From contig NZ_VUMY01000004.1 of the NCBI RefSeq assembly GCF_009695935.1, positions 62,001-126,000 on the forward strand: a DNA stretch of 64,000 nt, in the 5' to 3' direction. Origin of the DNA: Mobiluncus porci (GTDB taxonomy: Bacteria > Actinomycetota > Actinomycetes > Actinomycetales > Actinomycetaceae). This document shows, one piece after another, positions 1 through 7,788 of this stretch. Each line of letters starts with the position of its first letter. The stretch's first letter is position 1. Below the pieces are notes generated by a model. It saw only the letters and a list, made by a program, of their open reading frames with translations. It made no database searches and was not told the DNA's origin. The translations under genes were made by a program, and so were the position numbers.

Positions 1-884
1 AACTCCCGCCCGCCCTTGATGACACCCGCATGAACGCGATTCTCGAGTCCACCAACGCGGCTTCGGCTGCCGGAGACCAGGCGCGAGACTGGCAGCCACT
101 CGCTTCACGCTTCACGAATCCGGCGCTCGCCATGCGAAACGGGGAATACGTCGTGACCGGAACCACCCAAGGAGCAACCATTAGCGGCCTGCCCCTGACA
201 AAACCGCAGGCCATGGTGGTTCAGGAGGCCGGAAAATGGCCGCGATATGCGTTCACGGTTTCGCCCGCGACCGAGGGGCAGTCGCTCTTCGTTTTCGCTT
301 TTGCCCAATCCCACGCGCGGGCGAATTATTCGCTGTGGGGGTACGTGAAGCTCTTCCCGAAAGTGAAGTTCCCCGCGACTTTCAAGCCCGAGGTGGGGTC
401 TCCGGCGGTACCGGCGAAAAGTAAGGATTTTTTGGTGAATCCCGGCGGGATCGCGCCGAGTTATGCGGCTTTGTTGAACAATCCCGAGGATCCGGCCAAA
501 GATGTTTTCGATACGGCGCTGGACTCATTTATGGCGACCTACAAGGAGCGGAGGACCTCATACGATGAACTCGTCAAGGGCGCGCGCGGGCTCAGCGTGA
601 CGATTTCAGCGGCTCCCGGGCCGGACGGTTTTGTGGCGTTGGGGACGACAGATGGGGGCGCTTTGGTGATGAGCGAGGTGACTTACGAGGTCACGATGAA
701 GTCGGAGCGGCGCCTGAACCTGGGGCCGGCAGCAAAGGCCATGACCGGAAAGACGAGCGCCGCCTCTACTTTGAGCGAAAAACACACGGCTTTGGTGCTG
801 TTCTCGGTTCCTCCCGCGGGGAGTAAGGCGAAAGTCTCCGTCCTCGGTGCCTCCGACGCGACCACGGCTATGTCCGCCGACTAA
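1..884 (+). CDS. Unknown protein, C-terminal part (5' end outside window)
   Basis: The reading frame is open from the first bases of the window through the ATG at position 30, so the gene very probably begins upstream and only its last 290 or so codons are visible. The visible part has no membrane segment or clear catalytic motif. It alternates short hydrophobic strands with Gly/Pro turns, which suggests a mostly beta fold outside the membrane. It may be the extracytoplasmic end of an actinobacterial membrane protein, but I do not recognise the family with confidence. The stop is followed within a few bases by a strong palindrome that could act as a terminator. Confidence 0.6.
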   Translation, partial: LPPALDDTRMNAILESTNAASAAGDQARDWQPLASRFTNPALAMRNGEYVVTGTTQGATISGLPLTKPQAMVVQEAGKWPRYAFTVSPATEGQSLFVFAFAQSHARANYSLWGYVKLFPKVKFPATFKPEVGSPAVPAKSKDFLVNPGGIAPSYAALLNNPEDPAKDVFDTALDSFMATYKERRTSYDELVKGARGLSVTISAAPGPDGFVALGTTDGGALVMSEVTYEVTMKSERRLNLGPAAKAMTGKTSAASTLSEKHTALVLFSVPPAGSKAKVSVLGASDATTAMSAD

Positions 885-886
885 CC

Positions 887-930
887 CCCTTCCGGACACT
901 ATCTTCATGTGAAGACAGTGTCCGGAAGGG
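887..930. repeat. Family C palindrome, copy 1 (possible terminator)
   Basis: Arms CCCTTCCGGACACT and AGTGTCCGGAAGGG are perfect complements. The inner TCTTCA/TGAAGA also pairs, leaving one mismatch in about 21 paired positions. It lies just after the stop of the preceding gene and shares its GGACACT core with the elements at 995, 57296 and 57365. No clear T-run follows. Confidence 0.75.
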
Positions 931-994
931 ATCTGGCTGTCACAGGACAGCGTAAAACCCCGGAATCTATGCGTTTCAATAAATTGAGTTAGAT

Positions 995-1028
995 GCGGAC
1001 GCTATCTTGATATCAACTTAGTGTCCGG
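995..1028. repeat. Family C palindrome, copy 2
   Basis: An imperfect palindrome with the core TATCTTGATATCAACTTAGT between GCGGACGC and GTGTCCGG. It matches the family C plan of GGACACT, a TTGA/TCAA centre and AGTGTCC. It lies about 80 bp upstream of the thioredoxin-like gene, so it could be a regulatory dyad or a dispersed repeat. Confidence 0.6.
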
Positions 1029-1110
1029 AATTACGCAATCCGCGAATAAATTCGCTCCGGCGTGGTCGGGAGCAATATATTAGCAAGGTATATGAGTCTG
1101 AAGGAGAAAA

Positions 1111-2133
1111 ATGACCTCTGAACACGCTGAACAGTTGGCTTTTGCTGAAGCTGCAGGAAACGAACCTGTTGAAACCGCCGCCGCGGCTCCGAGCACGACC
1201 GCGTTCGCCGCGTCCGCCACACCCGAAACCGCCGGCGAAGATATTGTCCGCGGCCCGCTCATCCGCGACATTACCGAGGAAGACTTTGCCGAGGTGCTGG
1301 AACTTTCGAAACACGTCCCCATCGTTTTAGACATGTGGGCGCCGTGGTGCGGGCCGTGCCGTCAACTCGGGCCGGTTCTTGAGAAAACCACGAAGGAGTT
1401 CGGCGGGAAGATTGCGCTCGGCAAAGTCAATGTCGACGAAAATCCCTCCCTGTCCCAGGCCTTCCAAGTTCAAGGAATTCCGGCCGTATTCCTCCTGATG
1501 GGAGGGCATCCGGCGCCGCTATTTACCGGAGTGATTCCGGCAGCGACCGTGAAGAACGTGTTTGAAAAAATCCTCGAACTGGCTGCTAAAGAAGGGGTAA
1601 CCGGACGGCTGGTTGATGACGCGGCAGCGGACGGTGCGGGCGGCGCGAGTGGCGTCGACGGAACCGACGGTGCCAGCGGAACCGGCGCAGAAGCTGCGAA
1701 GTCCGCGCTCCCCGAGGGGCTGGCAGAGGCTGCCGAACTCGCGGAGAACGGCGACTTTTCCGGAGCAGTCGCGGCCTATGAGTCATACTTGAAGGAAAAC
1801 CCGGGTGAATCCGCCACGGTGGACCCCCTGCTCGCCAAGGCTCGCTTGGGTGCGCGCGTCGAGAAGGACGGCCCGATGGCCGGAGCGGAGGCGGTCGAGC
1901 GCGGCAATAAGGCGCCAACAACCGACGTGGAGGCCCAATTGGCGGCTGCCGATGCCCAGTTGAACTCGGGAGATGCTCCCGGAGCACTGACGCGGTTGCT
2001 GGCAGTGGTGGCGGAAACCGCCGGGGAGGACCGCGACAAGGCGCGGGCACGGATGGTGGAATATTTCGCGATTCTGGGCGATGACCCGATTGTGGCGCCG
2101 ATGCGAGGCCGCCTCGCGACCTTGCTTTACTAA
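1111..2133 (+). CDS. Thioredoxin-domain protein with TPR-like C-terminus (YbbN/CnoX type)
   Basis: Probably a cytoplasmic thioredoxin-like chaperone or redox protein of the YbbN/CnoX type (340 aa). Residues about 50-160 form a thioredoxin fold with the intact active site WCGPC (79-83) and the cis-proline segment GIPAVF (about 122-127). A Gly/Ala/Asp linker (about 175-205) leads to an alpha-helical Ala/Glu-rich C-terminal half resembling the tetratricopeptide region of YbbN proteins. The first 45 residues are low-complexity. The start is supported by AAGGAG a few bases before the ATG. Actinobacterial homologues often sit near glycogen genes, as here, but a functional link is not shown by the sequence. 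Confidence 0.85.
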   Translation: MTSEHAEQLAFAEAAGNEPVETAAAAPSTTAFAASATPETAGEDIVRGPLIRDITEEDFAEVLELSKHVPIVLDMWAPWCGPCRQLGPVLEKTTKEFGGKIALGKVNVDENPSLSQAFQVQGIPAVFLLMGGHPAPLFTGVIPAATVKNVFEKILELAAKEGVTGRLVDDAAADGAGGASGVDGTDGASGTGAEAAKSALPEGLAEAAELAENGDFSGAVAAYESYLKENPGESATVDPLLAKARLGARVEKDGPMAGAEAVERGNKAPTTDVEAQLAAADAQLNSGDAPGALTRLLAVVAETAGEDRDKARARMVEYFAILGDDPIVAPMRGRLATLLY

Positions 2134-2143
2134 GAGACCTCAG

Positions 2144-2211
2144 CGTAGCCACAGGGTCGGACCTCTCTGGCGTAACTAAGTTCAGCCAGAAGGGTCCGAC
2201 CCAGGTGGCTC
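2144..2211. repeat. Family B hairpin (GGGTCGGACC type)
   Basis: Inverted repeat with GTAGCCACAGGGTCGGACC on one side and GGTCCGACCCAGGTGGCT on the other, with a paired CTGGC/GCCAG inside. It follows the stop of the thioredoxin gene and may end transcription. Related copies lie at 6264, 10390, 19247, 32193, 39230 and 40458. Confidence 0.7.
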
Positions 2212-2407
2212 CACCCTGGGGACTGTTCCGCTTTTCTCCATTCGCTTCGCTCATTACGCAAAGCCGAAACCCACCCTGACAGCTCCGTTCGAAACCGTCC
2301 CTTTTCCGCTCCGCTTGCTGAAATCACCAAAGGATTTCGCCCGCCTCGGCGCGCCATTGTACCGAATGTTACAGATTCGCGTGATACTGACTTAAAGCAA
2401 TGTTGCC

Positions 2408-3058
2408 GTGGGAAAGGTAAGAACGTTGGGAAAACCCAATCGCGAAGCAATAGTCAGCCAGCTCGCCGAACTTTTTGAGACGCAAGGCTACACCGGCGCG
2501 GGGATGTCAGACATCAGTCGGGTCACCGGCCTTGGACGCGGCTCTCTGTACAACCTTTTTCCGGACGGAAAAACCCAGATGATGCGCGAAGTCCTTGCCG
2601 CCGTGGAAACCGAGTTTGCCGCCGCGGTAACCGCCCCACTCGACAGCGGCGACCTCGAGGGTATGTTCAACGGGCTCAAGGACTTCTTCGATGACGGCAG
2701 CAAACAGAGCCTCTGGGGACGGCTGACCGGTGATCCGGCAGGTGAAACTTTCAAAACCGAGGTTCAAGACCACTATAACGCTTGGCGCGGGGCGCTCACC
2801 AAGGCGCTGCTGAGCGCGGGCGTGGAGCGCGGGACTGCCGCCTCTCTTTCAGAGCGGACCATCAGCGGCGTGGAGGGGACCCTGGTCTTGGCCGCGGGCT
2901 TTGATGATGCCGGCGCGCTCGGGCGTGGTTTGCGGACGATGAGCGCGGAGGTTTCGGCGGCGTTGGCTGCGGGTTCCACAAAGGGCGCGGCTGCGGGCGC
3001 GGGCTCGACAAAGGCCAAACGGAAATCCTCCACCGCGAAGAAATCCGCTGCGAATTAA
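2408..3058 (+). CDS. TetR/AcrR-family transcriptional regulator
   Basis: A DNA-binding repressor (216 aa) with the usual N-terminal helix-turn-helix. The region around residues 10-55 runs from REAIVSQLAELFETQGYTG to GLGRGSLYNLFPDGK, the typical TetR recognition-helix pattern. The rest is an alpha-helical ligand/dimer domain. The last 35 residues are an Ala/Lys/Ser tail holding two degenerate copies of the dispersed A motif (near 2972 and 3003), so the tail may be a repeat-derived extension. The GTG start at 2408 has no good ribosome site; a TTG at 2426 preceded by GGAAAGG is an alternative. Ligand and targets are unknown. Confidence 0.85.
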   Translation: MGKVRTLGKPNREAIVSQLAELFETQGYTGAGMSDISRVTGLGRGSLYNLFPDGKTQMMREVLAAVETEFAAAVTAPLDSGDLEGMFNGLKDFFDDGSKQSLWGRLTGDPAGETFKTEVQDHYNAWRGALTKALLSAGVERGTAASLSERTISGVEGTLVLAAGFDDAGALGRGLRTMSAEVSAALAAGSTKGAAAGAGSTKAKRKSSTAKKSAAN

Positions 3059-3203
3059 AAGGACAAATTGTGTGTCTGCAGGTTTAGTCCTGGGTGTTGT
3101 TGTAGGGGTTAGTCTGGTCTAGTTTGTTCCAGACGATTCTATTTCCCTAAATACGGAGGCTTTTCCTGATCAGGCTCATTCTCCGGTGGTGTTTGAAGCA
3201 TGG

Positions 3204-3234
3204 TTTACCGGTTTGGCCCGTCCCCACCGGTAAA
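3204..3234. repeat. Family D hairpin, copy 1
   Basis: TTTACCGG and CCGGTAAA arms enclose a loop reading TTTGGCCCGTCCCCA. The same loop occurs with different arms at 49988 and 50137. Confidence 0.7.
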
Positions 3235-3277
3235 AAACTTGCGACAGAGGAGCGGGACCCGCGTGGCACCCTCGGAA

Positions 3278-3412
3278 GTGTGCACGAATGTACGGCGTAG
3301 CCGGTTTGGCTTGGATTCGTCGGCAGGGCATTTAAGTGTTTGCGCAGGTCTTGGTGTTTTGGGGTTTCAGGAGGCAAGGCTCGGCGGGTTTACACCGTAC
3401 ATTCGTGCACAC
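3278..3412. mobile_element. Family E MITE-like element, copy 1
   Basis: An 18-bp perfect inverted repeat, GTGTGCACGAATGTACGG at 3278-3295 and its complement at 3395-3412, bounds a 135-bp non-coding element. A second element of about 134 bp with nearly the same ends lies at 47676-47809. Size, perfect termini and lack of coding capacity are typical of a miniature inverted-repeat element. No target-site duplication is clear. Confidence 0.65.
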
Positions 3413-3487
3413 CCCTGAGCCGAAACAGGAAAAATCCGATTTGTCCAATACCCCTCCGCCACCGGAACGAAAAATAAGCAATTAACT

Positions 3488-3519
3488 AGTTGAACCCGAG
3501 CAGCAGCCCGGGTTCAACT
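3488..3519 (-). terminator. Probable terminator of glgP
   Basis: AGTTGAACCC and GGGTTCAACT pair around a short CAGCAGC-rich loop just beyond the glgP stop. Read on the minus strand the hairpin is followed by an AT-rich stretch but not a long T-run. Confidence 0.6.
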
Positions 3520-3544
3520 GTGTTGGGAGTTGGGATTAAGAACT

Positions 3545-6166
3545 TCAGCTCCCGAAGTTGAAGTGAACCTCAGGAGAATCCGAGGCGCGCTCCGCGTTCG
3601 TCGCGAGCCCAAGCTCGGTGAATCCCGCCATCATGTCGTTGTGCGGCACGACGCGAACGAGATACCCGTAGGGGCCGGCCTGCTTCAGAGTAGTCACCAA
3701 CTGGTACTTGAACAGCCCGTTTTCTTCCCCGACGCAGTTCATCGGGAGCGTCTGGAAACTCGAGATCGTGTCATCGGGGGTGACCCGCCCGAACACGACC
3801 TGAACTTCCACATCCTCGGGGCGCAGATTCCCGAGCTGGACATCGGCAAAGAACGAGGCCTCATCCCCGACCGTCGCGGTGTCTCCGACTTCGGAAACGA
3901 CGTGGTTGACCGAAATCTGGGGCCAAGCCGAGCGTACCCGCGCCTTGTAATCCGCCAAAGACCGCGTGTCAGAGTGGCCCAAAGCGTTCAAGCGGCGCGA
4001 AGATGCGGCCACCGGAGTGTAGAGCTTTTCGACATACTCGCTGACCATGCGTTGCGCTTGAACCTGGGGTCCGAGCGTCGCCAAGGTGTGACGCACCATC
4101 TCCATCCAGTGGCGCGGCACCCCGTTTTCGTCGCGGTCATAGAACCGCGGGGCGACCGTGTTTTCGATGAGGTCATACAACCCGGCGGCCTCAATCTGGT
4201 CGCGGCGAACCGGATCGTCAACGCCGTCAGCGGTCGGAATCGCCCAACCGTTGCGCCCGTCGTAAAGCTCGTCCCACCAGCCGTCAAGAATCGAGAGGTT
4301 GAGTGCCCCATTTAGAGCGCACTTCATGCCCGAAGTGCCCGAAGCCTCGAGCGGCCGCAAGGGGTTGTTCAACCACACGTCCACGCCCGGCATGAGAATC
4401 TGGGCCATATCCATGTCGTAGTTCGGGAGGAACGCAATCCGGTCGCGCACCCCGTGCTGGTCGGCGAAGTGGACGAGTTGCTGGATCAACGAAACACCCT
4501 GCTCATCGTCGGGGTGGGACTTACCGGCCACGATAATCTGGACCGGACGATCCTTATTGGTCAAGATAGCCGCGAGCCGCTCGGGGTCATTAATCATCAA
4601 GGTCAATCGCTTGTAGGTCGGGACGCGCCGCGCGAAACCGATTGTCAAGGTGTCGGGGTCGAGAATCTCATCGCACCAAGCGAGTTCCGCCGGGGAGGCC
4701 CCGCGTTCGAGCCAGCTCGCCTTGACGCGGCGGCGAGCGTCTTTGACAAGTTGCAAGCGCAAATCGCGGCGCAACTGCCACAACTCCTCGTCACTAACCC
4801 CGCCTTCGGAGGCAGGACGCACCCAGCGGTAAGTGTTGACGTGCTCGCCAGGGTCTTGGTGACCCCGTGCCAACTCCGCCAACCGACCATCAGTCCAGGT
4901 CGGGCCGTGGACGCCGTTGGTGATCGAAGTAATCGGCACCTCGGTGACGTCGAAGTTGGGCCACAGCGAGTGGAACATCCCGCGGCTCACCTTGCCGTGG
5001 AGTTTCGCCACACCGTTGGCCATTCGCGCCATCCGCAGCCCGAAGACCGCCATGTTGAAGACGTTCGGATCCCCGCCTTCGTAGGATTCGGCGCCGAGGG
5101 AGAGAATCTGGTCGGTCGTGACCCCGGGGATCTCGATTGCCGACAAATAACGCTGGGCGAGTCCGCGGTCGAAACGGTCGATACCTGCGGGAACGGGGGT
5201 GTGGGTGGTGAACAAGGTGCCGGAGCGGACGGCTTCGATCGCGGTTCCGAAGTCGAGGCGCTCCTCGCCGTTCATGAGCTCGCGGATGCGTTCTACCGCC
5301 ATAAATCCGGCGTGGCCCTCGTTGCAGTGGTAGACCTCGGGGGTCGGCGCGCCGGTAAGTTCGCTGAACAAGCGCAGCGCCTTGACCCCGCCGACACCGA
5401 GGAGGAGCTCTTGTTCCATCCGGTGATCTTTCGACCCGCCGTAGAGACGGTCGGTCACCAAGCGGGTGGCCTCATCGTTCTTGGCGACGTCAGAATCCAG
5501 CAGCAGCAAGGGGATGCGCCCGACTTTCGCGACCCAGATTTGCGCCCAGAGCGTGCGACGATCGGGGAGCGGGATGGAGACATAAGCGGGGGAGCCGTCT
5601 TGCTGACGCAGTAGGGACAGCGGCAAGTTGTCCGGGTCAATCACCGGATAACTCTCGCGCTGCCAGCCCTCGCGGGTCAGCGACTGGCGGAAGTAGCCGG
5701 CCTGGTAGAGCAGTCCGACGCCGATAATCGGGACACCGAGGTCGGAGGCCGACTTCAAATGGTCGCCGGCGAGGATTCCGAGGCCGCCGGAATATTGGGG
5801 GAGGACTGCGGTGATGCCGAACTCGGCGGAGAAATAGGCGATGGCCTTCGGCTTATCGGCATTGTTGAACTCGGATTCGAACCACAGAGGCTTCGACAAG
5901 TAGTCGGACAGGCCGCGGTCGAGCTCCTGGGCCTGGTTGACGATGTCGGGGTTGGCGGAGAGTTCCGCAAGTTTCTCGGTGGAAACCGAGCCAAGGAAGG
6001 CTACCGGATCATGGCCGACCTCGTCCCAAACCTGGGGATCGAGAGAGGCGAAGAAGTCGCGGGTGGGGCGATGCCATGACCAGCGCAGATTCTGGGCAAG
6101 GTTCGCCAGCGGCTTCAAATTATCGGGGAGAACAGAACGTACAGTAAATCTTCGAATTGCTTTCAC
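3545..6166 (-). CDS. glgP: Alpha-glucan phosphorylase
   Basis: Pyridoxal-phosphate enzyme of glycosyltransferase family 35 that releases glucose-1-phosphate from glycogen-like alpha-1,4-glucans in the cytoplasm. The protein (873 aa) has the N-terminal domain found in the shorter actinobacterial phosphorylases (residues about 10-130, with the NLRWSWHRPTRDFF segment). The catalytic core includes YFSAEFGI, the sugar-phosphate region and the PLP-lysine segment EASGTSGMKCALNG. It is transcribed away from the VIT gene and lies close to glgE and glgB, so building and degrading enzymes for one glucan are clustered. The ATG at 6166 fits the family N-terminus. Confidence 0.95.
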   Translation of the reverse strand: MKAIRRFTVRSVLPDNLKPLANLAQNLRWSWHRPTRDFFASLDPQVWDEVGHDPVAFLGSVSTEKLAELSANPDIVNQAQELDRGLSDYLSKPLWFESEFNNADKPKAIAYFSAEFGITAVLPQYSGGLGILAGDHLKSASDLGVPIIGVGLLYQAGYFRQSLTREGWQRESYPVIDPDNLPLSLLRQQDGSPAYVSIPLPDRRTLWAQIWVAKVGRIPLLLLDSDVAKNDEATRLVTDRLYGGSKDHRMEQELLLGVGGVKALRLFSELTGAPTPEVYHCNEGHAGFMAVERIRELMNGEERLDFGTAIEAVRSGTLFTTHTPVPAGIDRFDRGLAQRYLSAIEIPGVTTDQILSLGAESYEGGDPNVFNMAVFGLRMARMANGVAKLHGKVSRGMFHSLWPNFDVTEVPITSITNGVHGPTWTDGRLAELARGHQDPGEHVNTYRWVRPASEGGVSDEELWQLRRDLRLQLVKDARRRVKASWLERGASPAELAWCDEILDPDTLTIGFARRVPTYKRLTLMINDPERLAAILTNKDRPVQIIVAGKSHPDDEQGVSLIQQLVHFADQHGVRDRIAFLPNYDMDMAQILMPGVDVWLNNPLRPLEASGTSGMKCALNGALNLSILDGWWDELYDGRNGWAIPTADGVDDPVRRDQIEAAGLYDLIENTVAPRFYDRDENGVPRHWMEMVRHTLATLGPQVQAQRMVSEYVEKLYTPVAASSRRLNALGHSDTRSLADYKARVRSAWPQISVNHVVSEVGDTATVGDEASFFADVQLGNLRPEDVEVQVVFGRVTPDDTISSFQTLPMNCVGEENGLFKYQLVTTLKQAGPYGYLVRVVPHNDMMAGFTELGLATNAERASDSPEVHFNFGS

Positions 6167-6263
6167 GGTTACCTATCCTATCGAAGCGCTGTTAATTTTG
6201 GGTAAAGTGAGCGTTTGATTTGATTTTTCTTTTATTCAGTAAGGGATAGCCTGCGTTTTATCG

Positions 6264-6338
6264 CAGCCGGCGGGTCGGACCCTTTGGCTTCGTTCCATTC
6301 GGTCACTACGCCAAGAGGTCCGGCCCGCCGGCTACGCC
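6264..6338. repeat. Family B hairpin (GGGTCGGACC type)
   Basis: AGCCGGCGGGTCGGACC pairs with GGTCCGGCCCGCCGGCT around a loop containing a TTCGGTCACTACGCC segment. It lies between the divergent glgP and VIT genes, where a terminator is not expected, so it is better read as a dispersed repeat. Confidence 0.7.
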
Positions 6339-6398
6339 AAAACTTAGGCAAGCCTTGGATTCGTTGTAAAACCGCGAGTTTTCGCTTACGCTGAGTCC

Positions 6399-7142
6399 AT
6401 GAGCACCGCTGTTGAACCCGTTAAAGATGCCGCTGCGAAAGACAAGGAAAAGGACAAGAAATCCTCTACCTCTTCACGCCTGAACTGGCTGCGCGCCGCA
6501 GTTCTCGGCGCGAATGACGGCATTGTCTCCACTGCTGGCGTCGTTGTCGGGGTCGCCGCTGCTGCCCCGACGAATACTGCCGCCATTGCGACCGCCGGTA
6601 TCGCCGCAGTCGTCGCCGGCGCGCTGTCGATGGCTGCGGGCGAATACGTCTCCGTTTCCACCCAGCGCGACACGGAAAAAGCCGTGGTCGCAAAGGAACG
6701 CCGCCTCATTGCCGAGGATCCGGACGCCGAGTTCGAGGGTCTGGTCGAGTGCTATATGGACAAGGGCTTGTCGCGCGAAACCGCGACCCAGGTCGCCCAT
6801 GAATACAGCGCTATCGACCCTATTGTCGCCCACGTTGCCGCTCACTACGGGCTCAACGCCGAGGAATTTACCTCCCCCTGGGCTGCCGCTTTTTCCTCGG
6901 CAGTATCCTTCACGCTCGGCGCGCTGATTCCGCTGTTGACAATCCTCCTCGTCCCGCCCCAGTACTTCGCGATTCAAGTCACTTTCTGCCTGGTGATGGT
7001 GGCCCTCGCTATCGTCGGCTATGTTTCGGCAGTCCTCGGTGAGGCACCGCGGTTGCGGGCCGTAATCCGCGTCATGGCTGGTGGGGCGTTTGCGATGATT
7101 ATCACCGGCGCGGTCGGTCACCTTCTCGGCGTGACGGTTTGA
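6399..7142 (+). CDS. VIT1/CCC1-family membrane transporter
   Basis: A 247-residue integral membrane protein of the VIT1/CCC1 (DUF125) family, whose characterised members move Fe2+ or Mn2+. The signature RAAVLGANDGIVSTAGVVVGVAAA (first helix) is followed by a second helix ending AAGEYVSVSTQRD. A hydrophilic metal-binding-type segment (about 85-150) and three C-terminal helices follow. The first 25 residues are Lys/Asp/Ser-rich. The substrate in this organism is not shown by the sequence. It stands alone between glgP and glgE. Confidence 0.9.
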   Translation: MSTAVEPVKDAAAKDKEKDKKSSTSSRLNWLRAAVLGANDGIVSTAGVVVGVAAAAPTNTAAIATAGIAAVVAGALSMAAGEYVSVSTQRDTEKAVVAKERRLIAEDPDAEFEGLVECYMDKGLSRETATQVAHEYSAIDPIVAHVAAHYGLNAEEFTSPWAAAFSSAVSFTLGALIPLLTILLVPPQYFAIQVTFCLVMVALAIVGYVSAVLGEAPRLRAVIRVMAGGAFAMIITGAVGHLLGVTV

Positions 7143-7788
7143 GGCCGTTCAACAAGAATTCACTAGGCTGGTAAAGGTTGGGTAAAATTTAGGGCTTGGC
7201 TGGCTGTTTGTATTTGGGGGTATTTCCGTAACTCGGGAGATTTTGGGCATCTGTGGGATATATGGCAGTCATTGCCATTTTTTCCTGGGTTACGGATCGG
7301 ACACTAACTACAACTCCCAATAAAGCAAGGTTGGGTGATGATGTGACCCTAGTTAGAGGAGCCTCGGCTCCGGAGTTCGAAACCGAGGCGATTGCCCTAT
7401 TCTTTTGGCCGTTTTTCGCACTTTTCAACAATGTTAATCAGTGCTAAAATAGTTTCCGGAAGGGCAATCAGGATTGTGATAATTCCTAGTATTATCGTGA
7501 TTATCCTTTCCTCTTAGGCTCCGAGCGTGTACTCGGGGCCGAACTATATCCGTAGCGGTTGCTTCGAATATACTCACGCCTCAACGTGAGCAATCTAAAC
7601 ATATCAAATAACCTCTAAACCTAGCAATAGGCAGTAACGGTTCGTTCCGGCCTCGCCAACGAGGTTTGGCCCGCCGGCTGCGCAAACGTCTGGCCCGCCG
7701 GATGCTCCGACTCAAGGGGCTGGACTAGGCCGCCGGCTGCGCCGACTCGGGCAAAAGTCTTCCGGCGGGCGCATAAATGTTTTAGGCT
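7143..7788. other. Long intergenic region before glgE
   Basis: No conserved gene. It contains half of a family C motif (CGGACACTAACT near 7299), a possible small hydrophobic reading frame on the minus strand (7397-7504), and at 7655-7770 several degenerate family B units (GCCCGCCGGCTGCGC and variants). Confidence 0.5.
7397..7504 (-). CDS. Possible small hydrophobic peptide (35 aa)
   Basis: A short minus-strand frame encodes a core reading IITILIALPETILAL followed by a charged tail ending EKRPKE. It is preceded by GAGGAAAGG, a good ribosome site, but the only codons at a suitable distance are ATA, ATC or ACG, so a canonical start is missing. One hydrophobic helix with a charged C-terminus resembles small membrane-active toxin or holin-like peptides. 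It may be chance or a decayed gene. Confidence 0.2.
   Translation of the reverse strand: MITIILGIITILIALPETILALINIVEKCEKRPKE

Larger units (their letters stand above)
3059..3487. other. Intergenic region with two dispersed elements
   Basis: No convincing gene. The stretch holds the family D hairpin (3204-3234) and the family E MITE-like element (3278-3412), listed separately. The remainder shows no recognisable signal. Confidence 0.6.

Noticed and set aside
3530-5614. Long plus-strand frames (261 and 386 codons) opposite glgP
   Set aside because: Antisense shadows of a highly conserved enzyme gene in GC-rich DNA.
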